Assembly (NCBI RefSeq): GCF_021032705.1
Contig: NZ_JAHVXI010000002.1
Span: 620,001 to 684,000 of the forward strand
DNA length: 64,000 nucleotides
Direction of reading: 5' to 3'
Source of the DNA: Psychroserpens luteolus
GTDB taxonomy: Bacteria > Bacteroidota > Bacteroidia > Flavobacteriales > Flavobacteriaceae
Positions within the stretch are counted from its first letter, which is position 1; every line of letters begins with the position of its first letter. Positions 1 to 8,892 of this stretch are shown here, piece by piece. A program made the translations under genes and the position numbers. The notes beneath the pieces are model-generated. The model was not told where the DNA came from, did no database searches, and saw only the letters and a program-made list of their open reading frames with translations.

Positions 1-1044
1 TCACTAATCAAAGAGGAAGTCACTTACGATGATATAGCTGAAGTTGTAGCAAAATGGACAGGCATTCCTGTAACAAAGATGCTACAAAGTGAGCGCGATA
101 AATTATTAAAACTTGAAGACGAATTACACAAACGTGTTGTTGGACAAGAAGAAGCTATAACTGCTGTTAGTGATGCTGTAAGACGCTCTAGGGCAGGCTT
201 ACAAAATCCGCAAAAACCAGTAGGTACCTTTTTATTCTTGGGAACAACAGGTGTTGGTAAGACCGAATTAGCAAAAGCATTAGCAGAATACTTGTTTGAT
301 GATGAGAATGCAATGACCAGAATTGACATGAGTGAATTTCAAGAAAGTCATAGTGTAAGTCGATTAGTTGGTGCGCCTCCAGGATATGTTGGTTATGATG
401 AAGGCGGACAATTAACTGAAGCTGTTCGCAGGAAACCATATTCAGTAGTATTGCTAGATGAAATTGAAAAAGCACACCCAGATACATTCAATATTTTATT
501 GCAAGTATTGGATGAAGGTCGATTAACAGACAATAAAGGTCGTGTGGCTGATTTCAAAAATACCATCATAATTATGACATCTAATTTAGGAAGTCATATT
601 ATACAAGAACGATTTGAAGCAATAAAAGATATAGATTCAGCAATTGAAGCCGCAAAAATTGATGTCTTAGGCTTATTAAAGCAAAGTGTTCGTCCGGAAT
701 TTTTAAACCGAATTGATGATACAATAATGTTTACACCGTTAAACAAAGCTAATATTAAAGACATTGTTGGTTTGCAGTTAAAAGGTGTTCAAAAAATGAT
801 TGCAAAACAAGGTATTACTTTTGACGCAACTCCTGAGGCTATAGGGTATTTAGCTGAAAAAGGATTTAATCCAGAATATGGAGCAAGACCTGTAAAACGA
901 GTGATTCAAAAAGAAGTATTAAATGCATTGAGCAAAGAAATTCTATCAGGAAAAATAACGACAGATAGTATTATTTTACTGGATTCGTTTGACGATAAAC
1001 TCGTATTTAGAAACGAAGCAAGTTTTGTTTCAGAAGAAATTTAA
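1..1044 (+). CDS. clpB: ATP-dependent disaggregase ClpB, C-terminal part (5' end outside window)
   Basis: This is the second AAA+ module of ClpB, the hexameric chaperone that works with DnaK to pull polypeptides out of aggregates. The frame is already open at base 1 (TGIPVTKML follows), so the true start lies upstream and the ATG at 79 is internal. Visible motifs are Walker A GTTGVGKT, Walker [14 protein letters not shown], pore loop GYVGYDEGG, sensor MTSNLGS, arginine finger RPEFLNRID and sensor-2 [20 protein letters not shown] favours ClpB over ClpC. It ends at a TAA followed by a long hairpin. Confidence 0.96.
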   Translation, partial: SLIKEEVTYDDIAEVVAKWTGIPVTKMLQSERDKLLKLEDELHKRVVGQEEAITAVSDAVRRSRAGLQNPQKPVGTFLFLGTTGVGKTELAKALAEYLFDDENAMTRIDMSEFQESHSVSRLVGAPPGYVGYDEGGQLTEAVRRKPYSVVLLDEIEKAHPDTFNILLQVLDEGRLTDNKGRVADFKNTIIIMTSNLGSHIIQERFEAIKDIDSAIEAAKIDVLGLLKQSVRPEFLNRIDDTIMFTPLNKANIKDIVGLQLKGVQKMIAKQGITFDATPEAIGYLAEKGFNPEYGARPVKRVIQKEVLNALSKEILSGKITTDSIILLDSFDDKLVFRNEASFVSEEI

Positions 1045-1098
1045 ATATTCGTGTAACAAAATGATTATATAACAGTCTTTTAAGTGGTTGGTTAGTTG

Positions 1099-1140
1099 AA
1101 AAGCAACGTAAGTTTTAGAAATAAAACGAGCGTTGCTTTT
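1099..1140. terminator. Long hairpin between convergent clpB and ompW-like genes
   Basis: The outer arms AAAAGCAACG (1099-1108) and CGTTGCTTTT (1131-1140) are perfect complements. Inside them GTTTTA (1112-1117) pairs with TAAAAC (1122-1127) around a GAAA tetraloop. A-rich and T-rich flanks let it end transcription from either side, which fits its place between two convergent genes. Confidence 0.7.
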
Positions 1141-1172
1141 CCGTTATAAGTGTTATAGATAATTAATTTTTA

Positions 1173-1796
1173 TTAGAATTTCATACCTACTCCAAAACCA
1201 ATTATTAAAGGATCTATATCTACTTTAGCTTCAGTAGATGCATCATTATTTAAAGTCACATCTGTATTAAGAAATAACTTCTTGACATCTAGGTTCAAGA
1301 ACCATTTGTCGTTTAAGTTATAATCTAATCCTGCCTGTAGTGAAAAACCAATTGTATTTTCATAATCAATATCATCCAAATCACCTGCGTCTTCTGCATA
1401 GAATATGGTATAATTTATTCCTGCTCCAACATAAGGCTTAAACTCATCGGCATAAAAATGATATTGTAAATTTAGGGTTGGTGGTAATAACCATACATAT
1501 CCTAAATCTGGACCATTCTCTACCTCTACCTCGTGCTTTGTTGTTGCTAAAATCAACTCTGCAGCAAGATTTCTATTAAAGAAATATGTAAAATCCACCT
1601 CAGGAACTAAAGTTGTAGATATATCAACATCTGCACCATCGATATCATCATCAGGAGAAGGGATTACAGCAACCACTCTAAAGCGTGCTTGCCATCTATT
1701 AAAGCTTGTGTCATCAGTTGAATTTGTCTCTTGAGCATTGACATTGGTCATCGTAAAAAGACCAGTCATTAGTAATGCGAAAATTATTTTTTTCAT
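1173..1796 (-). CDS. OmpW-family outer-membrane beta-barrel protein
   Basis: This 207-residue protein has a cleavable signal peptide (MKKIIFALLM to VNAQ). It continues as alternating short hydrophobic strands and ends in GFGVGMKF, the terminal aromatic expected for barrel insertion. The stretches YVGAGINYTIFY and NDKWFLNLDVKKLFL are typical of OmpW-type small eight-stranded barrels. The ligand is unknown; family members are linked to passage of small hydrophobic compounds. The extracellular loops are rich in Asp and Glu. It stands alone on the minus strand with its own promoter. Confidence 0.78.
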   Translation of the reverse strand: MKKIIFALLMTGLFTMTNVNAQETNSTDDTSFNRWQARFRVVAVIPSPDDDIDGADVDISTTLVPEVDFTYFFNRNLAAELILATTKHEVEVENGPDLGYVWLLPPTLNLQYHFYADEFKPYVGAGINYTIFYAEDAGDLDDIDYENTIGFSLQAGLDYNLNDKWFLNLDVKKLFLNTDVTLNNDASTEAKVDIDPLIIGFGVGMKF

Positions 1797-1819
1797 GTTA
1801 TATCTATTTAAGATTTACA

Positions 1820-1827
1820 CAAAATTA
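1820..1827 (-). promoter_or_regulatory. Candidate -7 element for the OmpW-like gene
   Basis: On the minus strand this reads TAATTTTG, matching the Bacteroidota -7 consensus TAnnTTTG, 23 bases before the start codon. No TTG sits at the usual -33 spacing, so the call rests on the -7 box alone. Confidence 0.4.
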
Positions 1828-2057
1828 GATTGAAAAAACATTAAGATTTATGACAAAAATCATAGTCTAAAAACTTTGTTTTAAAAGCTGTTTTAAACGC
1901 ACATATATAAATCTTTTTAGATTTAGAAATCACTGAAAAACAAATGGTTAGTATTTATTTCTAATAAAATGATTATTTTTAAAAGATGAATCTCAGTATA
2001 CATCAAATTGATCGTGTTCTTTAAATAGATTTTCATTAACCTTTAAAACCCTCAACC

Positions 2058-3638
2058 ATGAAAACAAAATACACTTTCCTACTTCTATTTACTCTTATTT
2101 ACTCTAGTGCCAGTGCACAATGGGTGAATTTCGATGATGAAACCGATACACGTATTGTCATTACTAATGTTACTGGAAATACTGATGTTAACGCTGTAGA
2201 CGATCAAGAAAAAGATTTGGCGGTTGGCGATTTTGATAAAGATTCAAAAATGGATCTTGTTGTCGTAAGAAAATCACCGTTTTCTGCTCCTGGAGCAAAA
2301 ACAGATTTACTATTTATGAATAGAGATGGTGTTTTAACAGACGAAACTAATCTTTATGCTCCAGATTTCTTATCAGATGTTACAGATTCAAGAGATGTGA
2401 TTTGTGTTGATGTGAATAATGATGAATGGCTAGACCTCTTTATCATTAGTACCTTTGGCGATCAACCAAAACTGTTTATCAACCAAGGAAATGATGTATC
2501 TGGAGATTGGCAAGGCTTTGCAGACGAATCCAGTACACGATTGCCTACAATTACAGTAAACCCCATACAATTTTGTGCAGGTTGGGGAGGCGATTTAACA
2601 GGGAATGATTCCAATGATCTTTATATGATAAATTATGCTCCTTCTGGGAATGCAAGAGACGTACTATTAATTAATGATGGTACAGGAAACTTCACTGATG
2701 AGACCGTAAGCCGCTTAGGTGATCTAAGAAATTCTAGTTTTGGAACTGGTGTTGAATTTCATGATGTAGATAATGATCTTGATTTAGATATTGTTAAAAA
2801 TTTAGGTTTAAATGACATTGCTCCCTTTAATACCAAAGGCACTATAATTTTATACAATAATGGTGATGCAACATTTACCAATTGGCAAAGATTACCTGGT
2901 CCAAATCCATATATGTTTACAGCAGGTGATTTAGATGATAATGGCTTTCTTGATTTCTATTTAGTCGATGATGCAGCCGATTATGTTGATAAGGTCACAA
3001 GTGTCGTTATAGACCAAAGTGTTAGCGCAACGCAATATAATATGCCAACGAATAGAACTGATGGTTTTGGCGGAAATGTAAAAATGATTGACTTAGATGA
3101 TGATGGCGATTTAGATATTGGTTTATCTAGCGTAGATACAGACCTCCCACCTTGTGAAACCAGCGAAATTAGACGATTTATTATTTTTGAAAATGACGGA
3201 CTTCACAGCGGTAATTTAATACATCCTTATGGAAGCACCATTAATGCTTGGAATGTCTCAACTTATGATCATGATTATATAGACATTAATGACGATGGTT
3301 TTATGGATATCATTCTTGGTACATGTGATGGCTACAAAATTTTCATGCAAGAGAACACCTCACTTTCTAATCAAGAATTTATTAATAAAGAACTCGTTAG
3401 TGTTATTCCTAATCCGAGTAATGGCATAATCACAATCACATTAGATGATCGTATTTTATCCAATGTTTCAATTCAAATCTATAGTATTAATGGCAAACAA
3501 CTACTCAATTTAGATGATGGTAATAGAGTTTCCAACGAAGTCACCATTGATATTAGAGATCAAATTAGTAGCGGACTGTATATTCTCGAAATAAAATCTG
3601 ACAAAGGAATTACGACTAAAAAGCTAATCATTGATTAG
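2058..3638 (+). CDS. Secreted FG-GAP/VCBS-repeat protein with T9SS type A sorting domain
   Basis: This 526-residue protein has a signal peptide (residues 1-20, ending SASA-Q). A series of FG-GAP/VCBS-type repeats follows, each with an acidic calcium-loop motif such as DFDKDSKMD, DVNNDEWLD, DVDNDLDLD, DLDDDGDLD and DINDDGFMD, suggesting a beta-propeller. The last 75 or so residues begin with VIPNPSNG and end SSGLYILEIKSDKGITTKKLIID, the type IX secretion C-terminal signal. It is predicted to be exported across both membranes and anchored on or released from the surface. Its role (adhesin or binding protein) cannot be told from sequence. About 260 bases of AT-rich divergent promoter region precede it. 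Confidence 0.85.
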   Translation: MKTKYTFLLLFTLIYSSASAQWVNFDDETDTRIVITNVTGNTDVNAVDDQEKDLAVGDFDKDSKMDLVVVRKSPFSAPGAKTDLLFMNRDGVLTDETNLYAPDFLSDVTDSRDVICVDVNNDEWLDLFIISTFGDQPKLFINQGNDVSGDWQGFADESSTRLPTITVNPIQFCAGWGGDLTGNDSNDLYMINYAPSGNARDVLLINDGTGNFTDETVSRLGDLRNSSFGTGVEFHDVDNDLDLDIVKNLGLNDIAPFNTKGTIILYNNGDATFTNWQRLPGPNPYMFTAGDLDDNGFLDFYLVDDAADYVDKVTSVVIDQSVSATQYNMPTNRTDGFGGNVKMIDLDDDGDLDIGLSSVDTDLPPCETSEIRRFIIFENDGLHSGNLIHPYGSTINAWNVSTYDHDYIDINDDGFMDIILGTCDGYKIFMQENTSLSNQEFINKELVSVIPNPSNGIITITLDDRILSNVSIQIYSINGKQLLNLDDGNRVSNEVTIDIRDQISSGLYILEIKSDKGITTKKLIID

Positions 3639-3707
3639 GTAGAGACAAAAGGTTTACACTTCACTTTTCTTATAAATAGACATAAATAAAAAGAATTTTA
3701 ATTATTC

Positions 3708-3727
3708 AATATACCAATTGGTATATT
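3708..3727. promoter_or_regulatory. TetR operator copy 1 (20-bp perfect palindrome)
   Basis: AATATACCAATTGGTATATT is its own reverse complement. It lies directly upstream of the -7 box of the TetR gene, where a bound dimer would block RNA polymerase. An identical 20-mer occurs at 4357-4376. The symmetric core TACCAATTGGTA is of the kind bound by TetR-family dimers, so autoregulation is inferred. Confidence 0.82.
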
Positions 3728-3732
3728 TTATA

Positions 3733-3740
3733 TATATTTG
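3733..3740 (+). promoter_or_regulatory. -7 promoter element of the TetR gene
   Basis: TATATTTG matches TAnnTTTG exactly and ends 5 bases before the ATG at 3746. The transcript would therefore begin at or next to the start codon. The operator palindrome occupies the region just upstream of this box. Confidence 0.65.
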
Positions 3741-3745
3741 TTGTC

Positions 3746-4342
3746 ATGCAAACCAAAGCAGAACTTACAAAGCAGTTTATTTTAGAGACTGTAGCACCAA
3801 TTTTTAATCAAAATGGTTATGCTGCTACAAGCATGAGCGATATAACACAAGCCACTGGTTTAACTAAAGGTGCAATTTACGGTAACTTTAAAAATAAAGA
3901 AGAACTTGCCATTTCTGCATTTAAATTTACTGTGAAAGCTTTAATGAAACGCATCGCTAGACATTTAGAACTTAGCGATTCGCCTATTCAGAAGCTATTT
4001 TTGATTTCAGATTTTTACAGAAATTATTATGATTATAGTAAGCAACTCGGTGGTTGCCCTGTACTTAACATTGGTGTAGACGCAAATAATCAAAATACAC
4101 CTCTATTGGAAAATGTAAAAATAGTAATTGAGAAAATTCAAGACCAAGTAGCCACAATTATAGAAAATGGCATCGAAGCTGGTGAAATTTCAACCGAAAT
4201 AAACGCCATGCAGTACGCTAAACGGTTGGATACCATGATTCAAGGCGCTGTGTTTATGACCTACACTATGGATGACGAATTTTATATGAAAGACACTATG
4301 AATCAAATCGATCAAATGATTCATAACGAATTAAAAGCTTAA
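3746..4342 (+). CDS. TetR/AcrR-family transcriptional repressor
   Basis: This 198-residue protein has an N-terminal TetR helix-turn-helix at about residues 20-55 (SMSDITQATGLTKGAIYGNFKNKEEL), matching the family signature. A longer C-terminal ligand-binding and dimer half follows (TMIQGAVFMTYTMDD near the end). The C-terminal part resembles the YcdC/TetR_C type seen with NemR-like regulators (LGGCPVLNIGVDANN), but the inducer cannot be read from sequence. It precedes a hot-dog thioesterase, and the same palindrome lies in front of both genes. This makes it a likely autoregulated repressor of that thioesterase, perhaps responding to an acyl-CoA or an electrophile. Confidence 0.92.
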   Translation: MQTKAELTKQFILETVAPIFNQNGYAATSMSDITQATGLTKGAIYGNFKNKEELAISAFKFTVKALMKRIARHLELSDSPIQKLFLISDFYRNYYDYSKQLGGCPVLNIGVDANNQNTPLLENVKIVIEKIQDQVATIIENGIEAGEISTEINAMQYAKRLDTMIQGAVFMTYTMDDEFYMKDTMNQIDQMIHNELKA

Positions 4343-4356
4343 AAATTTTAACCAAT

Positions 4357-4376
4357 AATATACCAATTGGTATATT
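4357..4376. promoter_or_regulatory. TetR operator copy 2, upstream of the thioesterase gene
   Basis: The same 20-bp palindrome as at 3708-3727, base for base, placed in the 49-base gap between the TetR gene and the thioesterase and ending 15 bases before its ATG. No clear TAnnTTTG box follows it. It could either repress a weak internal promoter or act as a roadblock to readthrough from the TetR gene. Confidence 0.8.
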
Positions 4377-4391
4377 TTAAAAACGAAAATT

Positions 4392-4880
4392 ATGGAATTA
4401 CCAAAAATTGTAAGTAGTAAAACAAAAATTAGATTTCAAGATTGTGATCCTTTCAATCATTTAAACAATGGTAGCTATATCAATTATTTCATGAATCATC
4501 GCGAAGATCAATTAGTAGAGCATTATAATATAGATATCTATAAAATGGCACAGCAAATTGGAAAAAGTTGGGTCTCAAGCAGTAATCAAATTGCCTATTT
4601 AAAACCCGCTTTTTTAATGGAAACTGTAACTATAGAATCACAATTAATTTACTATGATTCTAGTCAGTTGAAAGTAGAAATGCGAATGTTCAATGAAGAT
4701 AAATCACAGTTAAAAGCTGTCATATGGTGTAGTTTTGTTCATTTTAATCTTCTTAAGCAATCTAGAGAAACACATTCCGAAGATCTTATAGCTTTATTCA
4801 AGAGTATTCTTACACCTATAAGTGCTGATAAATTTGAAGATCGTCTGTTAGAATTTAAAAAAATAAAGGCTGAAATTTAA
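4392..4880 (+). CDS. Acyl-CoA thioesterase, 4HBT hot-dog family
   Basis: This 162-residue single hot-dog-fold protein carries the 4-hydroxybenzoyl-CoA thioesterase-type active-site stretch RFQDCDPFNHLNNGSYINYF at about residues 14-33, with the candidate catalytic Asp in DCDPFNHLN. Members cleave acyl-CoA thioesters in the cytosol; the acyl group is unknown. It has no signal peptide. It lies directly behind the TetR gene with a shared operator, so its expression is probably induced by the regulator's ligand. Confidence 0.8.
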   Translation: MELPKIVSSKTKIRFQDCDPFNHLNNGSYINYFMNHREDQLVEHYNIDIYKMAQQIGKSWVSSSNQIAYLKPAFLMETVTIESQLIYYDSSQLKVEMRMFNEDKSQLKAVIWCSFVHFNLLKQSRETHSEDLIALFKSILTPISADKFEDRLLEFKKIKAEI

Positions 4881-4937
4881 AACAGATGTAACATTTCGGT
4901 AGCTACACATACTTATTAGGAAATCTAAACTTAAATT

Positions 4938-5798
4938 ATGAAAAAACTACTATTCTGTCTGACGCTATGTTTTGGCGTATTTAATGTATCAGGTGCTCAA
5001 GAACTTGAAAAGTCATTACTATGGGAAATATCTGGTAACGGCTTAAAAGAATCATCATTTCTTTACGGCACAATACATATGACCTGTAATGCTACTTTAG
5101 ACGAAGACGTTCAAAAAGCCATGAAGGACACGAAACTTTTAGTTTTAGAGCTAGATATAGACGACCCATCTATGCAAACCACCATGATGAGTGGACTTTA
5201 TATGAAAGATGGAAAAAACATTAAAGACCTAGTTAGTGCTGAAGAATATGAAACATTATCAAAATTTATCAAAGAGCAAATGGGAATGCCTCTTGAATCT
5301 CTCGGAAACGTTAAGCCATTCTTTATAAGTGCTATGTTCCTCCCTAAATTACTAGGCTGCCCAATCCAATCATACGAAGAGGCATTAATGAAAGTGGCTC
5401 ATGAGCAAGGGGAAGAGATTCTAGGTTTGGAAACAGTTGAAGAACAATTAAACGTTTTTGATGAAATTCCTTATAAAGATCAAGTGGCAGATTTATTGCG
5501 CTCAGCAAAAGATAATTTAGCTCACGACAAGGAATCTTTTGATAAAATGCTCAAACTCTATGATACAGAAGATATCGAAGGTATGGATACCATGATGAAA
5601 GAAGATAAAAATTTATCAACGACTAAGCATAGAGACAAACTTCTTGACAACAGAAATAAGAATTGGATTTCAAAAATTGAAGATTTATCTAAGAAACAAC
5701 CAACCTTTTTTGGAGTTGGCGCAGGCCATCTTGCAGGAGAAAATGGTGTTATAAAGCTATTACGCAAAGCTGGTTATACTGTAAAAGCAGTAAACTAA
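4938..5798 (+). CDS. TraB/GumN-family secreted protein
   Basis: This 286-residue protein has a signal peptide (MKKLLFCLTLCFGVFNVSGA-Q). It carries the two signatures of TraB/GumN (Tiki-like) proteins: SFLYGTIHM near residue 45 and FFGVGAGHLAGENGVIKLL near the C terminus. These supply the paired GxxH and GxxH/E elements of the fold. Eukaryotic Tiki relatives are metalloproteases, but bacterial members have no settled activity, so proteolysis is only a possibility. It acts in the periplasm. The middle, residues 140-240, is a charged helical region. A strong terminator closes the unit. Confidence 0.85.
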   Translation: MKKLLFCLTLCFGVFNVSGAQELEKSLLWEISGNGLKESSFLYGTIHMTCNATLDEDVQKAMKDTKLLVLELDIDDPSMQTTMMSGLYMKDGKNIKDLVSAEEYETLSKFIKEQMGMPLESLGNVKPFFISAMFLPKLLGCPIQSYEEALMKVAHEQGEEILGLETVEEQLNVFDEIPYKDQVADLLRSAKDNLAHDKESFDKMLKLYDTEDIEGMDTMMKEDKNLSTTKHRDKLLDNRNKNWISKIEDLSKKQPTFFGVGAGHLAGENGVIKLLRKAGYTVKAVN

Positions 5799-5817
5799 AT
5801 CTCAGCAAATCTTACTG

Positions 5818-5846
5818 AAAGCCCCTAATTTAGGGGCTTTTTTGTT
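5818..5846 (+). terminator. Rho-independent terminator after the TraB/GumN gene
   Basis: The 10-bp stem AAAGCCCCTA (5818-5827) pairs with TAGGGGCTTT (5831-5840) around a 3-base loop. A T-run follows, six Ts counting the end of the stem. Confidence 0.92.
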
Positions 5847-6019
5847 GAAAACCTGTTTAAAACTCATTGTTTATACAATAAAAGTTTAGCAATTAAGGTT
5901 ATGATTATTAGATTTAATTGCTAACTTTGAATTGCTATTAATTCCCAAATTTACATTAGTTAAAAGCACTCTAGTTCTTCTTCAAATCAAGGATTAGTAA
6001 AAAAACTGCCTACTTTAAT

Positions 6020-6682
6020 ATGAATATTAACTCATATATTGATCATACACTCTTAAGTGCATCTGCCACTGAACGTGACATTATCGACCATTGCAATCAA
6101 GCCAAGAAACATAAATTTTATGCTGTATGTGTCAACAGTTGCTATGTCCCTTTAGCAAAACAATTACTAAAAGATACTAAAATAAAAATATGTACAGTTG
6201 TTGGATTCCCATTAGGCGCTTCTTCTACCGAAGCTAAGGTTTTTGAAGCCAAACAAGCAATAAATGATGGTGCACATGAAATAGACATGGTTATGAACAT
6301 TGGAGTTTTCAAAAGCAAAAATTATGTCGAGGTTTTTAAAGACATTAAAGACGTTAAAACTGCTATTGGAAAAACCCCATTAAAAGTCATTATAGAAATT
6401 AGCGAACTTTCAAAAAACGGAATCGTAAAAGCTTCTGAAATTTGTCTTGATGCAAAAGTTGATTTTGTAAAAACATCAACAGGATTCACAAAAAGTGGAG
6501 CAACTCTTACTGCTGTGAAGATTATTAGAAAAACCGTTAGAGATAAATGTAAAATTAAAGCCTCTGGTGGTATCAGTGATTACGAAACTGCACGAAAATA
6601 TACAGATATTGGTGTTGAACGCATTGGAACATCAAAAGGTGTAGCAATTTCTAATGGTGAGTTTTCACGTGCTAATTACTAA
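6020..6682 (+). CDS. deoC: Deoxyribose-phosphate aldolase
   Basis: This 220-residue TIM-barrel class I aldolase converts 2-deoxyribose-5-phosphate to glyceraldehyde-3-phosphate and acetaldehyde in deoxynucleoside salvage. The Schiff-base lysine is K151 in FVKTSTGF. A second conserved lysine lies in IKASGGI (about 180), and the aspartate in HEIDMVMNIG (about 89) is present. The length is normal for the family. It stands alone, with no other deo gene nearby, which is common outside enterobacteria. Confidence 0.95.
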   Translation: MNINSYIDHTLLSASATERDIIDHCNQAKKHKFYAVCVNSCYVPLAKQLLKDTKIKICTVVGFPLGASSTEAKVFEAKQAINDGAHEIDMVMNIGVFKSKNYVEVFKDIKDVKTAIGKTPLKVIIEISELSKNGIVKASEICLDAKVDFVKTSTGFTKSGATLTAVKIIRKTVRDKCKIKASGGISDYETARKYTDIGVERIGTSKGVAISNGEFSRANY

Positions 6683-6746
6683 TAGCTACACTCTATCATA
6701 ATATAAGATTTAACATAGTTTTTTCAGTTTTAGAATTAGAGTCATT

Positions 6747-6754
6747 TATATTTG
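6747..6754 (+). promoter_or_regulatory. -7 element for the alpha/beta-hydrolase gene
   Basis: TATATTTG matches TAnnTTTG. A TTG at 6752, in frame with the gene, lies inside this promoter box and so is unlikely to be the translation start. The ATG at 6776 lies about 20 bases further on. Confidence 0.55.
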
Positions 6755-6775
6755 ATCATCACTAAAAACTCTAAA

Positions 6776-7555
6776 ATGAAATCTTCCGTTTTCATCTTTA
6801 TTAGTCTATTAACTCTACTGTTTGCTTGTAATGGTCATGTAAAAACAGAGAACACTACATCTAAAAACGATGACAATCGTGTTCACTTCTATACAACAGA
6901 CAGTATTCAAATCAAAGGTAAACTGTTTGAGATCAATAAAGAGGCTTCTATAATTCTATTATTCCATCAAGGTGGATCAAATTGGGAAGCCGAATATCAT
7001 ACCATTATACCCAAGTTAACGAACAAAGGTTTTAATGTTCTTGCTATAGACCAGCGAGTTGGCGGACAAATCTATGGTAATTATAATAAAACCGTTTCTG
7101 ATATATCTACTAATAATTACGGATACTGTGATGCTTATCCTGATTTAGAACGTACTCTAGATTATGTGATTTCAGAAGGGTTTACTGGCAAAAAATTAGT
7201 TTGGGGAAGCAGCTATAGTGCTTCGTTAGCTATCCAATTAGCTCATAATAGATCAAATGATATCGACGCGGTTTTGGCATTTTCACCAGCCTCTGGCGAT
7301 CAATTAAAAGATTGTCTTCCTAATCCGTATTTTGAAACCCTGAAAGTTCCGATGTTGTTATTGCGGCCTCAAAGAGAAGCCGAATTTCAAAGTGTGAAAG
7401 ACCAACTGGCATTAGCGCAATCTTTCGGACATAAAACCTATGTGGCTCAATATGGTGTTCACGGCTCATCAATGTTAGTTGAAAGCCGAGTAGATCATGA
7501 TGTCACAGACAATTGGAATATTGTAAATGAATTTATAGACCCTTTTAAAAATTAA
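6776..7555 (+). CDS. Alpha/beta-hydrolase lipoprotein
   Basis: This predicted serine hydrolase of about 259 residues starts at the ATG at 6776 (MKSSVFIFISLLTLLFAC). That choice gives a clean lipoprotein signal with the lipobox cysteine in LLFAC-NG. The fold is visible from ILLFHQGGSNWEAEY (oxyanion loop), the nucleophile elbow WGSSYSAS, the FSPASGD strand and a late His in QYGVHGSSML. It resembles dienelactone-hydrolase-like enzymes; the substrate is unknown. Like other Flavobacteria lipoproteins it is probably at a membrane surface. It is followed 6 bases later by a histidine phosphatase, suggesting an operon. Confidence 0.8.
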   Translation: MKSSVFIFISLLTLLFACNGHVKTENTTSKNDDNRVHFYTTDSIQIKGKLFEINKEASIILLFHQGGSNWEAEYHTIIPKLTNKGFNVLAIDQRVGGQIYGNYNKTVSDISTNNYGYCDAYPDLERTLDYVISEGFTGKKLVWGSSYSASLAIQLAHNRSNDIDAVLAFSPASGDQLKDCLPNPYFETLKVPMLLLRPQREAEFQSVKDQLALAQSFGHKTYVAQYGVHGSSMLVESRVDHDVTDNWNIVNEFIDPFKN

Positions 7556-7561
7556 AACCTA

Positions 7562-8077
7562 ATGAAACATATTTTTACGCTTTTACTTATCGTTGCCATT
7601 TCTTTACCTTCATTTTCTCAAGAAAAAACTAAAGTAGAGTCTGAGACCACAACCTATTATTTTATTCGTCATGCCGAAAAAGATAGAAGTGATAAGACAA
7701 ACAGAAATCCAGACCTAACCAAAGCTGGTAAAACAAGAGCCATCCATTGGAGTAAAATTCTTCAGCATGTGAAATTTGATGCTGTATACTCCACAAAATA
7801 CAACCGAACTATGCAAACAGCTGCTCCAACAGCTGAGAAAAATAAAGTTGAAATTCAATTTTACGATCCTAGAGTATTATTTTCCGAAGACTTCGCTACA
7901 GCAACAAAAGGCCAGACAGTCTTAGTTGTAGGCCATAGCAACACCACACCAGCTTTTGTCAACATGGTTTTGAAGGAAAAGAAATATGAAGATATTGATG
8001 ACAATAATAACGGAAACTTATATATCGTTACTATTTCCAATGGAAAAACGATAGACCAAGTCCTAACTATTAATTAA
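7562..8077 (+). CDS. Secreted histidine phosphatase (SixA/PhoE-like)
   Basis: This 171-residue protein has a signal peptide (residues 1-19, ending PSFS-Q). The histidine-phosphatase catalytic motif is YYFIRHAEKDRS at residues 33-44, with H37 the likely phospho-acceptor. The second conserved histidine lies in LVVGHSNTTPAF. It is short for the superfamily and lacks a mutase insertion, so a phosphatase is more likely than a phosphoglycerate mutase. Its tail overlaps the convergent gene on the other strand by 8 bases. Confidence 0.87.
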   Translation: MKHIFTLLLIVAISLPSFSQEKTKVESETTTYYFIRHAEKDRSDKTNRNPDLTKAGKTRAIHWSKILQHVKFDAVYSTKYNRTMQTAAPTAEKNKVEIQFYDPRVLFSEDFATATKGQTVLVVGHSNTTPAFVNMVLKEKKYEDIDDNNNGNLYIVTISNGKTIDQVLTIN

Positions 8078-8810
8078 CCGTTACATTTTCCAATTCTATC
8101 TTAGATAAGAGTTTCAAGGCACCTTGATCAAATAATTCAGCCAATTTAATCAATGGCATTGAAGGATTTTCGGGTTTGTAATTATTATAATCTACAAAGC
8201 GAATTCCCTTAACATAACGTTCATTATACGCTTCTCTAAACCGTAATCCTAATCCGTCACTCTCATTATAGGAATAAGCGAGATAATCGACTTTAAAAGT
8301 ATCTTTATTGATCCAATAGATAAAGACATCTTCATAGTCCTCTCCTCCTCCATCCTCGTTGAATGTGACTTTAACTGTATGATAAGCCTTGTTTTTAATT
8401 GTTGTATCATCTAATAGCTCCTTATTAACAGCCTTGTCATTTAAACCATAAGGCAGCACAGAAAAATAATGAACAGAGTTTACCGAAGCTGAATATTTAA
8501 CAGCCATCGAATCTCTAACTGCAAAAGGAATGTTATCTATAAGTCTCATGAATCCTTTATTGTTAAGGATATCCTTAGTCTCTTTAACCGAATCTTTAAA
8601 TCTACGCTCTAAATGGAAAACACCTTTATTTCTAAAAGACATATAATGCTTGTCTCTAAAATCAAAATCTATGATAGTAGAATCTATTAAATGCCCTCCA
8701 GACACTTCAATAGTTCTATCAACAAGTGATTGAGCAGACATGTCTTCTCGAACATCCTGTTTACAATTTAGAAAACTAAAAAACAAAATAACAACTACTA
8801 GATATTTCAT
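8070..8810 (-). CDS. Conserved lipoprotein of unknown function (DUF6503-like)
   Basis: This 246-residue protein has a lipoprotein signal peptide (FFSFLNC-KQD, lipobox Cys at about 17). The mature part reads SLVDRTIEVSGGHLIDSTIIDFDFRDK and continues with alternating strands typical of LolA-like or outer-membrane-lipoprotein beta folds (YEDVFIYWINKDTFKVDYLAYSY). This resembles the flavobacterial DUF6503 group, but the assignment is from memory only. No catalytic motif is seen. It is transcribed alone, converging on the histidine phosphatase. Confidence 0.6.
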   Translation of the reverse strand: MKYLVVVILFFSFLNCKQDVREDMSAQSLVDRTIEVSGGHLIDSTIIDFDFRDKHYMSFRNKGVFHLERRFKDSVKETKDILNNKGFMRLIDNIPFAVRDSMAVKYSASVNSVHYFSVLPYGLNDKAVNKELLDDTTIKNKAYHTVKVTFNEDGGGEDYEDVFIYWINKDTFKVDYLAYSYNESDGLGLRFREAYNERYVKGIRFVDYNNYKPENPSMPLIKLAELFDQGALKLLSKIELENVTVN

Positions 8811-8878
8811 ATACGATTGGTTTAAAACTAAGTCGGAAAACTAATCATTTCATAACAGCTATAAAAGTTAAAAATAAT

Positions 8879-8886
8879 TACCTTTG
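8879..8886 (+). promoter_or_regulatory. -7 element of smpB
   Basis: TACCTTTG matches TAnnTTTG and ends 6 bases before the smpB ATG at 8893. The TTG inside this box, at 8884, could be mistaken for a start. The short spacing predicts a leaderless or near-leaderless transcript. Confidence 0.6.
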
Positions 8887-8892
8887 CTCTCC

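Noticed and set aside
2058-3638. Calcium-binding cadherin- or RTX-type repeat protein
   Set aside because: The acidic loops fit FG-GAP/VCBS spacing, and the protein has a T9SS tail rather than RTX nonapeptides.
6752-6775. TTG start eight codons upstream for the alpha/beta-hydrolase
   Set aside because: The TTG lies inside the TATATTTG promoter box. The ATG at 6776 gives a clean lipoprotein signal peptide.
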